Shown: positions 44,051 to 57,200 of the stretch, piece by piece | Numbering within the stretch: the first letter of the stretch is position 1 | How the letters are laid out: the number at the start of each line of letters is the position of its first letter | From: Trileptium ribeirensis | Taxonomy: Eukaryota; Nematoda; Enoplea; Enoplida; Thoracostomopsidae | NCBI GenBank assembly: GCA_030248225.1 | Contig: JASANE010003497.1 | Location: 29,562 to 93,561 of the forward strand | Length of the DNA stretch: 64,000 nucleotides | Direction of reading: 5' to 3' | Notes under the pieces: generated by a model | Told to the model about the DNA's origin: nothing | Seen by the model: only the letters and a program-made list of their open reading frames with translations | Databases searched by the model: none | Translations under genes and position numbers: made by a program

Positions 44051-44985
44051 AAGTTAAGAATGTTTTTGAGTGTTTTTCCATATAGTTATCGTTTAACTAA
44101 AGATCATATTATTCTGAAAACAGTATGTATCGGTAACATAATATACCGTTGTGACACATTTCTTTAAAAAACGATGCTCGAGAAAGTACAAGAAAATGTT
44201 TGCTGCATATTTTGACGCATGGCATTCGTGGATTTTTCCCAATTTCGACCTAAGTTTGCCATTTTATAACTTTTGCGTCGAAATTGACGAAATGCGCAGC
44301 GCTTTTACCTGGTCTCGTAAACCTGGGGTGTCACCAAAGAATTTTTTACAGAAGCGCGAGTGCAATGTGGAGGTCGACTCAATATATCAATGTGACGCTT
44401 GCTAGTTGAACACCTTTATGCATTTGGAAACTGGGGAGGGGGAACCACCCGAATACGGCGGCCGAGCGGCATATACAAGAGAGGCTTCTGTGCAAAACCT
44501 GAACAACGGGTGTACGCACTGTGCGCAAAGACTACTGTTTACATCTACATCCTTTTAAATTGATATTTGACTGTTTAATTGACTTCATATAGATATGTAT
44601 AAATACACTACATAAATTTAACATAAATATTATATTTGTCTTTTAACATATGTATTATCACTACGACCACGCAACACAACCCGTATATCTATAATTTTAA
44701 ATTATTCAGAAGCGAAGCTTACTGATGCAAGAGAAAACAATGTTCATCATGTTATCAAATAAATGTTGTATAGATACCCACAGCTCAAAGTGGTAGATTG
44801 TTCCAGCGGAATTGTGGAAGGCTTAGGGTATTTCAGAAGTAAACAAAACTTTTCCTAATTTGTCTCATAATTTTTCTTGAAATTTTTGTAATTAAGGTCG
44901 TAACTACTAAAGATTTCATATGGTCCTTCGGCGCGGATGGGGGATGGTGCAATGAATCACGGGGTAAATATAGACAGGTGGGCCG
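44051..44985. other. No supported gene
   Basis: AT-rich. An 84-codon frame at 44,151-44,405 has no recognisable domain. I see no RNA gene. Confidence 0.4.
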
Positions 44986-44999
44986 ATCCCATAGCTGGA

Positions 45000-45235
45000 T
45001 CCGACCATAGGATGTAACACCACTATAGCCATCTATGATATATCATGTGATGCTTCACTGCAATACAACTGAACGGACTTTGTATATCTTGTTCAGCCTT
45101 CAAATTATCCACATTTCCTGAATTGTACCATTATAATGCAAACAAATGCACTTTGCGGTATCGTCTTCGAATTGTAGTCAAAATAAACATGACACTCGTT
45201 CGGGCGCAATACTTGTCTGGTCGGGTTGACGCGTA
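45000..45235 (-). repeat. Dispersed non-coding repeat, copy 2 (inverted relative to 9.0 kb)
   Basis: The reverse complement matches 9,010-9,290 nearly end to end, including 'tgtttattttgactacaattcga', 'aatgtggataatttg' and 'aaggctgaacaagatatacaaa'. Confidence 0.8.
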
Positions 45236-46360
45236 TGCCTACGGGTCAGATTCAGGTGAAGTAAACTAATCTACATTTTCAACGTTAAAAATGTATAATA
45301 GTATTTTAATAAAAAAATCAGGATTGAAACACGTTCCTGAATGGTCGAATTTCCTATTTGTAAAGCCCAAATTATTACGTTGGTTACCAAGAATGTGAAC
45401 GCGTACACCACAAACACGTACGCTATTGATTTCATTTTATTCAAAAACCGAGCGATACCTATATAAAAGCCACACCATCTTACTCTTCCGTGTACAATTA
45501 AATTGAATAAATAAAATTTGACCATCGTTTGTACTGCAACTGCAACATTTCATCCATGGGGGTCATTCAGTTCGTTAAATGCCGACACCTATAAAACCAT
45601 TCCAGTCTGATATTAATTTAAACTAAATTAAATTAAAATGAAAAACAAAAAATGGCTACTTTTCCTGCCAAAAGAGATCAGTTTTTTCAAAAATATATAG
45701 GAGGAATGATGGCACATCTAATAGCTCAAATCAATCCAATTAACGTGTTTAACCTAGTCAATATCACGGAGGCGATCTATTAGCTCCAACAAGAAACAAA
45801 ACAACAAAGGTTAATACGCAGCAGAAACGAAAGAGAAGTACTATAACAAAATGTGGGATACCCAATAATTCCGAATTACGGTGGAAAATGGACGTCAATT
45901 TTTCGAATTATTGACAAAATAACGGTGGGAGAGGTTGATTACCTTCGCAATAGACTAACTTGGAAATAATTAGGCGTCTAAGAAGTAATGTCGAATGTCT
46001 ATGCGTTGGGTGACGAGTAGCCAAAATCATAGACATAAAAAAATAAAGTGCCCAATTAACAATGTTAGCTCTTACAAAAAAGAGAACATTGGCCGGGTTT
46101 TGCAAAGGTAGTTACTAGTACATTTTAGATACCCTGCGAACACGGATACTATGGTGTCTTATGTCATGGCGTAACAAGGTATCGATTTTATTTGGCAAGT
46201 GGACGAAAAATATATCATAGCAAAAACTGAATTAATGTTTATAAGCACCTAGGACTATAGCCCAACGGCTATAATTTAGGTTTACGTTACGAACATGGCG
46301 TGCGTTTTTTAGTTGTTGTTACACTAGCATGCAGCTACTACGGTTTGTGTATCAGTTGCT
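45236..46360. other. No supported gene
   Basis: AT-rich, with only short frames. The minus-strand frame 45,271-45,525 is hydrophobic but lacks context or family resemblance. Confidence 0.4.
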
Positions 46361-46367
46361 GCGGTTT

Positions 46368-46410
46368 CTGGAGGGGGACCAATATCTAATTGGAGGGGCA
46401 CCAATATTTA
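46368..46410 (+). repeat. Relic of the 8.5-kb minisatellite motif
   Basis: 'ggagggggaccaatatct' followed by 'attggaggggcaccaata' is two units of the minisatellite found at 8,484-8,745. Confidence 0.65.
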
Positions 46411-46799
46411 TAGGACAGACTATAGTGTCCTGTCGTACTGATTTATGCGTTAGATTATGATTTATACTATAAAGGTAAAAATTTATATTTTAATAGTTAC
46501 CGAAATAGATTCGATTTTGGCAGCGCTACATTTTGTAAAGATTCAAATTTTGGACAAGTACGATTCTTGTCAGACGCCAAGATAATAAATTCAAATTTTG
46601 GCGCGTGTATTAGCTACAGTCACGTTAGTCTCTATCAGACAAAATTCATAGTCAGCACAAACTGTTTATGCAAAACCTCACAGTCCCGTAAGACTCCTCT
46701 AGTTGTCAATGGTATCTAGAAAAACTACATGCGGAAATGCTGTGCGCCTCATAAGACTGTTGGACAAATTAGAGTTATTTTGCACACTTAGCTTAAACA

Positions 46800-47830
46800 C
46801 TCCATTAATTTCCCAATTAAACAAATTCCCAGGCTCCTGAAATTCGGACATTTCCACAATTTCCTGATTAACAAATTCCTTGCTTTTTAATAACTCTGAG
46901 ACTCCCAGGTTTCTAAATTACACAAATATGTAAGTTACCAAGTTCAAATATTCCGAGGTTCCCAAATTCCGGCACTGCCTAAAGGCTAAAATACACTAAC
47001 TCCAAGGTTCATCAAATTCTCATAATTCTCAGATTTCAAAATTCCCAGGTTCCTTAAATTCGAACATTTCCAAAATTCCCAGACCCTAAAATTCCCTAAT
47101 TTCATTTCATTAGATTCTGACATTGCGTAAATGTTATCAAATTCCCGGAAGTTGGGAATTTTGATTTTATGAAATTCCGGGAATTTGGGAAGCCACTCAG
47201 GGTTACCTTGACCATTTGAACATATCTATAAGTGATCTACCTTTTTTGAAGAGGCGCTGTGTCCCCGGAGCTATGCATAAGTTCGGAATTTTTAATATAA
47301 TGTATTATGTTGTGTCTGCTTTTACAAAGGTATTAGAAGATATTGAAAACGGTGCAGTAGTTTACTTAAATGTATCTATGACCGATGCATTGTTTTTGGA
47401 ATGGTACTGCATCTCATGGAACTTCGTGAGCCATGCATGATTACGATATTTTCAACGTAATGTTATAACTTATTGTATCTGCGGTTATAAAGGTTTCAAG
47501 GATGACAAAGACTACGAAATGATCTGTTTTAGTGTATATATCTAGTTTCAAGGATGACATATGTGGAGTTTTTGAATGGTACTCTATCTTACGATAGCCG
47601 CTTTGAGCCAGCATGACTCCATGATTTTCAAATTGTTAATGGTGTCCCACGCCACCCATTGAGCTATGTAAAATATCGTTATAGTCAACGTAACGTTACA
47701 ATTCGTTATAATATACATGTCCTGAAAACCCATTTTGATATATGTTTGGTTTAGTGGGTTTCCATATAATGCTGAAATTTCTTGAATCTGCGATTATAAA
47801 GGTTTCAGATTGGCAAAAATGATAAAGGCT
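46800..47830. repeat. Degenerate short-motif patch and diverged satellite
   Basis: 46,800-47,160 repeats 'aaattcc.aggttcc' motifs irregularly, like the patch at 7.4-7.6 kb. From about 47,300 three blocks share 'tgt.tctgc.gttataaaggtttca' and 'gaatggtact.catct' (near 47,310, 47,475 and 47,780), suggesting an old satellite of about 170-300 bp period. Confidence 0.4.
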
Positions 47831-48040
47831 AACGTCATGAGAATCCGGAGTGAGTAAAAAGGGAGTGGCATTAGGACGAACAGTCTTAGGATTTTTCAGA
47901 ATTTCCTCAAAGATTCCTGTCATCATTCCGATCGGTTGTTGGGGGACGAGGAGAAAAAGTTCGAACGAGTTTGTTTGCGATCATGACAACCTAGTTTAAA
48001 ATAACCATCGAGCATTCCGATCGGGCGTGCTTTACATAAT

Positions 48041-48503
48041 GCGTGAGTAAACCTAAGGTGATATCATCCTATTTTGTCAGTATTGATATCGAATCGCAAA
48101 CCCTTGTTACGGAAAAAGGCTGTTAAGGAATTTCATTCGGTTTTTCGCTAACCGAAAATTGGCAAAATCAGATCCAAGTGCCAGAAATTAGACCTTGTGT
48201 TCGAACAGAATTTCGACGATTTCAAATTGCAGAAATTCTGTTCCTTAAATGCCTAATCGTTTAAATTTGGATTATTCGGCGCTCTCGAACAAAACTGGTT
48301 TAATTCAAATCGACAAATTTTCGTTCTCAAAATTTTAAGTTTACTTGAATTTTCGCGAACACAAAATGGTTGGATCAATCGCAAGCGCTGTGTTCGCGAT
48401 CATTTTTACGCCGAATTTCAATTCACCAAAAAGCTTTCTTAACAAATTTTATGCAAAATTACAAAATAGGATGGTTGGTGGGGTCTCCTTAAGTTTACTC
48501 GCG
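48041..48503. mobile_element. MITE, complete copy (463 bp)
   Basis: The left end 48,041-48,078 (gcgtgagtaaacctaaggtg, then atcctattttgt) and right end 48,461-48,503 (acaaaataggat, then cttaagtttactcgcg) are inverted complements. Termini match the 13.1-kb copy. The interior has no reading frame. Confidence 0.75.
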
Positions 48504-49529
48504 AATATAGTGGCTACTAACAGCTTAAATCTAAGGTATTAGGTTTAGATAATTAAACAGAATATACGGAGTATCTGCGATCGGGATACTTTGTATCAGT
48601 CTGACAAGAGAACTAATCAAGTAATAGATAACCTAAATCTTCAACTTAGTAGAATTGGGAGAAAAGAGCCAGCAGTGCAAGGACAAGAATAGCGTCACAC
48701 AAAAAATTAACTAAAAATAGCTGTGGTCTGAAATAAAAAGCAGTCCAATAAAGAATTGCATGATGATAAGGTGTGTTGTATATTACATTGCTCAATTAAA
48801 ATAATTTTTTACCTTGTGTCTTTGGGTTGCGAGTGGTTTGAAACTTGGGTGCTTAGCCGCAGTCCCGCAATCCCGCTGGAGACAAGTCTCCTAAAAAGAG
48901 CACGTACCACTACTCGCTTTCCCACTGGCATTCTACTGGGCCACACCTCGGACCGCACAATCTTCGGTGACGAATCCCTTCCCCATTTAAATACCGATAG
49001 CCGACATAAAAATAATACTTCCACCCCATCCCCTACCAAAATAACACACAGAACAATATGGCGACCACGATGTCGTACAAGAACGGGAAATTATAGTAAT
49101 AAAATAAAAAGTGGTAACAAAGTTTGGAAATTCAATATTAACCCCACGTCCTCATTTAAGGCAAGCGCAAAATAGCACTTATTTATACCGTACTAGGAAT
49201 CAATAAAACACATAATCGGGGACGTTATACGTAAGCCTCGACTAAATTGTAAAATATCAATATGCCCTTCATAGAACACTACCTAGCACGACAACGCAAA
49301 AAGAATCGACGACAAAAAGAAAGAACGTCAATAAAAGAAAGAAGGAACAAGTACCACCAAGCGCAAAGACTCAGAAAACGGTAAATAATTCGAGCGCACT
49401 GGAAGAACTGGAAGACTCTATCAGAGAATTCGACCTGTGCACACCAGAACCGAGAGACCAAGAACAGTAAAAAGAAGAAGATAGAAGAAGCTTGCAAGAA
49501 ACCTACACGGAAACATTCCAAGAAGAAAC

Positions 49530-50837
49530 GTGCACACACGGATTGTTTACAACAACGGACGACTTGGACAAAGAAGTGCCAGAAGTAATACAGGAATCGC
49601 AGCGAAAGAAAGAAATGAATTTCAGTTCATAAAGAAACATATTGCAGTAACAGAAGAAATCGAGCAATTGTGCCGAAGTTGGGATCAAAATGAAACGGGA
49701 ATTCCGCTTGCACAACAAGCACAAGTAGCAATAACGTCTTTCGGATTTCAAGAGAGAAACCGCATAGAGCGAAACACGGTAGAAATTCAACAAGTACAAG
49801 AGCAACAGGCAACTACTGAACGTTTGGCTACAATGGCGAGCAACAAGAAACAAGAAGCAGTGAAAATCACGAACAAGCCGGCATGAGCATGATCAAAACA
49901 ACAAGCGAAACAAATCAAAGAACAAACACGGCAGCACAAGTTTCACATACGACAATGAATTGCGGTGCGTTTCAAATGATAGACATATGGAATAAGGCAA
50001 ACGGAGTAACGCAAAACGGAGCATATGGACACCATGGTACCACACCAATCGTGCCTCAATACATTCAAATGCCACTTGCGGGGATCAATTCGATGCTTCA
50101 GCTGGGAATACCTCTAGCAACAGCAAGATCGTACGTATACCAAATCCATCAACCACAGCAAGCCCGGCGACAACAAATCATGTCAACAACGAAAGTCAAT
50201 AAAATAGCAATCTAATGGCAACGAACCAACAGCTGATAGAAGCCTTGATCAAAGTGGCGATTAAAGAAACGCCGCAGAAAGCGAATACTACACAGCAAGC
50301 AGTAAGCCAAGCAATCATGGTCAAAATCGAGAACGAGGTACGAAATCTGCAAGTGTACAAGGCGAAAGCGACTTCGAGAAATTTCGCGAAGACATTGAGA
50401 GAATCATTGGCGCAAGACGGGATCGACGACAAGCAAGAGAAAATCCGAGTCCTGAAACTAAAAATGCGCGGAAAGCCAGAAGAATACTAGGATGTGTTAG
50501 TACTCCATAATGCCGAAAACTAAGTAACTACGGCGAATCGGTAAAGAAACTCGGCGTGCCAAAAACGCTGATAAATCACATGAACAAATTGCAAAGTCTC
50601 CGACAAACGGGAACAATCGAAGATTTCGTAGACAGCTTCCGAGTATATGCAGCACGACGCCTAATGGCAAAAGGCATACCCAAGTCAATTGTCGAAGAGG
50701 TCCTCAAGTCCGCATTGACCACAGGGTTGAAGAATGAAATCCGAAATCGATTATACGTGATGAAAGGAGAGACATTTGCGACATTAATGGAAATAGCAGA
50801 ATCAGAGGAGAACTTGGATCAACAAATGAGCCAATGA
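49530..50837 (+). pseudogene. Gag relic of the second element
   Basis: Four short frames in three phases (49,530-49,886, 49,883-50,215, 50,215-50,490, 50,556-50,837) together look like a broken gag. The last encodes a helical segment (IEDFVDSFRVYAARRLM, then GLKNEIRNRL and ETFATLMEIAESEE) of the type found at the end of Gypsy capsids just before the zinc knuckle. The earlier frames are rich in Gln, Glu and Asn. Several frameshifts mean no intact product. Confidence 0.6.
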
Positions 50838-50961
50838 TTCCAAATACGGGCAAGTAACGACTGAGAAATCCAATCGAAACGGCCGAATGAAGCGGCCATA
50901 AACCGAACTCGAGCTAATATGGGCCTGGCAAATGATGCGACCTAAACAACAAAGGCCCTAA

Positions 50962-51486
50962 GTGCAATCGCAATGGCAATGGAGCAATCAATCAACGCAA
51001 GTACGCCAACAGCAAGAAGTCGTACAACCGTGGACGATACCGATGTCGTTAATGCCGACACAGAACGGCATGAATTATTCGCAACCGATGCAAAACTGGC
51101 AAACGACGAACCAAACGCCACCAAGGTGCAACAATTGCGGAAAGATAAACCACAAAGCAGAACTGTTCTTCCCAAGTAATACAGGGGAAAATACAAGAGG
51201 AATGTCAACGGAGAACCAACAACAAATTCAAAACCGATAAAGAGTGGTATCGAATCGATCGAAACCACAAAAGGAAAGAATGAACAACCAAACGGCGAAA
51301 TCTAGTACGATTGAGCAAAGAAAGGACAACCAGAAAGAACAAAAGAAAACCGAACACCTATCAGTCGAAGAAAATAAAGAAAAATTTGTGGGAGATAGAA
51401 CAGAAGAACATAAACCGTGTAGTGATCCGAGGGTGTTGTCAATATACTATACCGATGCGTATTTGGATGGCAACAAGAAACTTTGA
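50962..51486 (+). pseudogene. Nucleocapsid relic with damaged zinc knuckle
   Basis: CNNCGKINHKAELF (from 51,127) has the C-X2-C-X4-H spacing of a retroviral zinc knuckle, but the fourth ligand, expected at 51,166-51,168, is Phe (ttc) instead of Cys (tgc). A Lys/Glu/Gln-rich tail follows to a TGA at 51,484-51,486, after which the same frame encodes the protease. Confidence 0.65.
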
Positions 51487-52317
51487 GGCTTAGTTGATAC
51501 TGGGTCACAAATAACGATCATCAGCGAAGAACACTACGAGAAGTACTTCAGTCATTTACAGCTTAACGAAACGGCACTATGACCGGTAGCATTCACCGGA
51601 GATCTGACAGAAAGAGCGATTGGGTACTTTTTCGCACCGGTCCACTTAGAAAGGGGCGTACGGAAAATTGGAATTATCGTGATCCGAAATTTTTCAAAAA
51701 TAGCAATACACGGACACGATTTCCTAGCAGCCTTCGAATTAGTAATCAACTATCGGCAACTAAGAATCTCTGTGAACGGGAAACTTCTACCGCACAGTTG
51801 GCGAGTTAATGAAATGAGGTCAATTCGGCAAGAAGACGAGAGGCGTATTGAATTGTGCAAATGTTCCTACAATAAAGTAATCCCGCTATTGTGAGCGAAG
51901 TTTATGCAAGTCAAGACATCGTATGGATCAAAAGAAGGTGATACGGTAATAGTGGAACCTCTACCGAAGACCAACAACGCCCTAGCGATTCGAAACTGCA
52001 TCGCTAAGGTGAAGAACGATAACATCACAGTACCGGTATACAATTTAAATACGGTCGAGATAGAAATAATCGAACATCAGCCGTTGGTGCAAAACGTGAA
52101 AGAAAAGATCGTAGGCATGATAGCCGACGAAGAAACAGCACAAAAACCAATCGACCGGTTTGAACGAAAGCAATTAAAGAATCAGACCCGAAAGAAAGAA
52201 AAAGGAGATCATAGCTGGATTAAGATCGAAAAAAGAAGAAAACCATTAATCAAATCTTGGGCTGCGAAATCCAAACAAAGAATCCGCAAATTGTGTCGAT
52301 TGTGGATACAGAAATAA
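51487..52317 (+). pseudogene. Aspartic protease relic and PR-RT linker
   Basis: The retropepsin motif LVDTGSQITII is coded at 51,490-51,522 (DTG at 51,496-51,504), right after a stop that separates it from the nucleocapsid frame. A 'HGHDFLAAF' segment corresponds to the second protease motif. TGA and frame changes interrupt the domain. The frame 51,904-52,317 matches the linker found between protease and RT in Gypsy elements (VEPLPKTNNALAI, then VPVYNLNTVEIEI). Confidence 0.7.
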
Positions 52318-52479
52318 GAGAGAGGAAGTAAGAATACTGACAGTCCAACATTGAACAGATAGTATGCCACACCGAGCATAGGAATGGTATAGAACTACCG
52401 GCAAAAATTGATTTAGAGAAATCAGACACCGACGAAGAACCAAATCCGTAATTGGCAACTGTACTGCATAACTATCAAG

Positions 52480-53265
52480 ACATCTTTTCAAAATCAGAGA
52501 TTTCCATATCGGTATCAATACGCAAGTAGAACACTATGTCCATACCACAGTCGAAAAAGCAGTACAACGACCATTGTGGTGTCTATGGTACGTAGATCGA
52601 AGCGAAGCGAGCAGTCGGGTGCAACAAATGCTGGGCCTAGGAGTAATAAGAAGAACGTACAGTCTGTTGGCTTCACCAATTACATTGATCACCAAAAAAG
52701 ATGCATTAAGAAGATTCTGTGCCAATTACAGGATGCTGAATTCAATCACAAAACACGATAGTTCTGCGTTGTCAACAACCGACGAAATGTTGGAAGCATT
52801 TATGCTGTGCGAAATACTTCTCAGCACTAGATCTTAAATCAGGTTATTGGCAATTACCGATGAACGAACAGGATAAAGAAAATACCGCGTTTATCTGTCC
52901 CGATGAATCGTTTTAGTTCAACGTTATGCCTTTCGGGTTGACCAACGCACCTGCAACATTCCAAAGAATAATGCAACTGGTTTTGGCAGGTGTCCTGATA
53001 AAGTGTGCCTATGCTACGACGATGATATCATAACCTTCTCAACGTCTTATGGGACTACATATATGACATTAGCCACATACTCCAGCGCTTCAGAAAAGCG
53101 AAAGGTTTCAAATGCGAATTTCTAAAAGAAGAAATTCCGTTCTTGGGATATATAATATCGAATAAAAGCATATCAACGGATCCAGGAAAGATCGAAAAGA
53201 ATTTTTCAAAATCAAAGACGGTGACCCCACTGAATAGTTTCTTGGGTGTAACCGATTACTAAGAC
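52480..53265 (+). pseudogene. Reverse transcriptase relic
   Basis: Recognisable but broken Gypsy RT: GVIRRTYSLLASPITLITKK (52,640-52,700), FCANYRMLN, LDLKSGYWQLPM (near 52,826-52,861), MPFGLTNAPATFQRI (52,926-52,970) and a YDDD version of the catalytic box at 53,015-53,026 (normally YxDD). Stops and frame changes lie between these blocks, so no enzyme is made. Confidence 0.85.
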
Positions 53266-53765
53266 AGTTCGTACGATTTATGAAACGATAGCAGCACCGT
53301 GATGCGACATCACCAACAAGTGATCAAGGATGATGAAGTTTAGACAAGTGTGGACAGAAGAAACCCAACACGCGTTCGAGACCCTAAATAGGAAGATAAC
53401 AACACCCGCAGTCTTCGGATACCCGGATTCATACAGGACGTTTAATCTGTAAACCAATGCGAGTAAGGAATGTATTGGATACATCCTGTCTCAAGAACAC
53501 GAAACGGTGATAAAACACGTAATTCCTATGGAAGTAACAAATATCGTGCTGAAGAAACCCGGTACTCAACCACAAAACAAGCATGCCTAGCGTAATTCGG
53601 GCGGTCCAACATTTCTGGCCGTACTTATTGAGAAATCATACAACTATTATCACGGATCATGCTCCGTTGATCCAAATCCTGAAAAGAAACGACCGTGTTA
53701 TAGCAATTATAGAGTGTCTATCACTCGGAGTTCAATACACTCTTCCGTTTAGTGGAGGCTAAAAT
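53266..53765 (+). pseudogene. RNase H relic
   Basis: A connection segment (AFETLNRKITTPAVFGYPD) leads to an RNase H start in which the first catalytic Asp is replaced by Asn (TNASKECIGYILSQEH, about 53,452-53,500). ITDHAPLI is coded near 53,650. Several stops interrupt it. No integrase homology follows. Confidence 0.75.
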
Positions 53766-54272
53766 TCCCGAATAATTTGTTGGTGTAGGTCGAATGCGCA
53801 ACGCAACGCCCTAAATGGTACAATTGCACAGAATTAAACATTTTGGAGGTGATCTGTAAGACTATATGACTTCGTGCTTTTTCTGGTTTCACCAGGCATG
53901 CGTACGGTTAGGAAATGGTCCGCTAGATGCTCTCTGGTACTCGTCCGCATGTATCAAAAATTATAAATACGCCACAAGAACATTTTTTGCTATGTAGTAG
54001 CACATGACCATACATATGGAGCCAGGGCGGAACAATTAACAATTTTTATAAACAGATCCTATAAACTATGATTGTAAATAGAATGTTATGAATAACTTTA
54101 ACCCAAAAATCAAAAATTTTTCCATGATACTTAATGTATAATCTTAAAGAATAAACGAAAGAAATTAAACTGGATTGTATATAAATTGTAACACTTAATA
54201 TTTTTATTTTATTAATTATAGAAAATACTATACTAGTTAAAAACTAGATAAGTATATTCAATAAAGAATTGA
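53766..54272. other. AT-rich spacer, no gene seen
   Basis: No coding signal or repeat recognised. It separates the RNase H relic from the A-rich region that follows. Confidence 0.4.
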
Positions 54273-57200
54273 TTGATCGGGAATTCAACCAAATTATTGA
54301 TAACAGCGGTGGCGGTGACGATTTCAAGGTATGGCGAAGCGAGTAAAGAGCGAGAACCAGTGAAACAAACTATCGAAAGACCAGCGAACCGTAACACAAC
54401 GACAACGAGACGAATAATCAAACTGAGCGACTGGTTCTTAAAGCAACAACGAAAGAAGATTCTAAACGCGCCAGGAATCACAAATAACAAGCCAGCAACC
54501 GGTGAGCAAGAACGGAGCAACAACTATAACGGTACAAACCTAAGTATAAAATGGCTGTCCAACGAAGATACCCGTTCGATCACAATCCAAGCCGCATGTG
54601 TTTCACACCAGGCCGAACAACAAACGAACGTCGTTGCATATCACGCAATGTCGCAACGGTGGACGAACTATCAAGCGGCGTTCAGATTCAATTTCAGAAC
54701 GGGTCAAGTGGCAATAGTGGTTGAAACGGAGGAAAGGGCGAAACAATTCACCGAAATCATGCATCAGTCGAGGACGACTATTAAATCTATTGCAACAGTG
54801 GTGGCAAAATCCCGCTAAAGACAGTAGCGACGCAAAGAACATCGATTGAAACATTATGCGACGAAAACAGTATCCGTCCAGAATGCCTTACGTGGATCAA
54901 CGAAGGAGTTTGTAGCGATGCCAAGAGCGAAACGACCGGCAAATATATCCGGTGCGCGGCAGTTCAAACAAGCGACAGTCAGTTGGGCATAATCGATATC
55001 GCGCAATTCGGCGGAAGAATGCCCGATGTGCTCCACGAAGAATTGGAACCACAAACCGGAAACATTGTGCTATGGAACGACGTCTCAACTGAAGTACAAA
55101 TGTGGAACGCAACGTTTAACGAAAAAGAACAGCCATACCCAGCAGTACTAACAACGATGGATATGGGCGAACTACAAAGAGTGTTCGGTGAACAGGAATG
55201 AGCAACGACTCAACAGTTAGTAAAAAGATACGTCCTGGGAAAACAGGGCGAAACGGTCTAGCAATACGGGAAACTACAACGGCACGAAGTTATTCGCACC
55301 AATTCGATCACGATACCAAGGGGGACGATGGAAAGAAAGCGCCTGGACAATCAACCAAGTGGTCCAGTATTGTCGAAACGCAACGCTATTATTTTCGGTG
55401 GCACTTGCAATAGCGTGTCGAGCAAACGAATCAGCGATAACAAGAGCAGAACAAAAAGAAGTTTGGAGTCTGATCGAAAAGTAGAAAAGAAATATCCATG
55501 GCACAGAACGCCGAGACTACATAGAAAAGCAGAACCCCAATCAATGGCAGAGAAACGAAATAAAACGGAAGCATTTATAAAGATCTAACAATAGCTTGAC
55601 GAAAAGATCAAGCCACAACTACGAGAAGCAACACAATCTTCAAGGAGTATGTACGAAATGCACGCAGATGGAACGGTGAAGCAAAAGAAGTTCGACGTGA
55701 ACAATTTTTGATTGTGGCAAGTGGACGAGACGTTAATGGAAGAAGAAGAGAAATTCCACCGTATTCAAGAAGAAGTCAACTACAGGGAAGGCCACGACGT
55801 TTCCGCCAGATATGCCAACGAAAGACCTTGGGCTGAGACGAACCCAGAGATCCAAGCCGAACTGATGAAACAGAGATATCAAATCTGAACCGGCATTTGT
55901 GATAGTGTATTCAGTCGAGGCGGATTTTCTGAAACAAGAAAAGTCGATAAAGATTTGGAGACTATAAGGAAGAAAACGGGCACAGAAATAGCGGAAGAAA
56001 TGGTGGCGCTGGAAGTCAAAGTATACCAAGATATATACGCATTACGAGAAAAACAACAGCACAGAACGGAGCAAGAAGTACGAGAAGAGGCAAGGAAAAA
56101 AGACGATTTCTCGGAAACACTAGCGGCGGCAGGCTCGAAAGATGAAAAAGAAACCCACGAACAGAAAACCAATGCAGGAAGTCAGTCAGAAGCAGCAGAC
56201 ATTGGCAAGTGTTCCAAAAGAGGTTGATAAGCAGGGCGTACAACGTGACGGTTTCGCATTCCGACCGGGTGTAGGTGGTCGGGAAGTACAAATGCCAAAT
56301 TTGGACAAGGAACAACAAGAAAAATACAGCTTGACGGGATAGTATTCCGATCGGGTACAGGTTATCAAGAAGTATTAATGGAACAACAAAAAGTGTGGCC
56401 TGGTGGGTTTGCATTCTGATCGGGTGCAGGTCATTCGGAAACACAACCGCAAAATGTCGAAACGAAACAGCAAGCAGCGCAACTTGGTCGAGCTGCGTTT
56501 CGATCGCGCGTCGCTTGCCCAGGAGCGCAAAGCGATAACGTAATAACGACACAGAAAGAAACACTAACGGAAGAACCAAAGGAAGCGGATCAACGGCCGC
56601 AAGAAGAAGTCGAATACCCTGAAGAAGAACTCGATTACGATGACGAAGAAAAAATAATACCCGACAATGCGTTAATCCATGAAGAAAACAGTGACGCAGG
56701 AACGAACAACTATCATTACCGGAAGCAATACGAAACATGAAAGAAAAAAAGGCGATGGTCAGGCCTCAGATTATACGAAGCCCCTGGTCGATTAGGGCAA
56801 AGAATAGGCACCCAACAACAACAAGAATTGGCGAAGCAACACCAAGATAAAAAACCAGAAAAGAACAAAGTACAAAAAGATGCTCAGGATCTCCAAAAGG
56901 TGAATCACGAAGCGCGAAATAAGGTCGGACAAAGTCTACTCGACGTGAGTCTACACAAAACAGACGTAGAAACTCAGAATCATATGAACGCTGGAATAAG
57001 CTTCAGAACGAAGACATGAACACAGCCGAACAAGATCACGAAACTCAGAGGGCCCAAGTCGGAGACAAAAGCCAAGACGTTACTACTCGCCATCAAGAAA
57101 GAAACGCGAATCTAGAGAAAAGATAATCAGAGAAAGACATCGCTATCAGTATGAAAGAAACATAAAGGAACAACAACAACAAAGGGTAGCCAAACTAAGG

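Noticed and set aside
56016..56738. 240-codon minus-strand frame rich in Leu/Phe/Arg
   Set aside because: Low-complexity complement of a purine-rich Lys/Glu/Gln-coding strand; no homology or start context.
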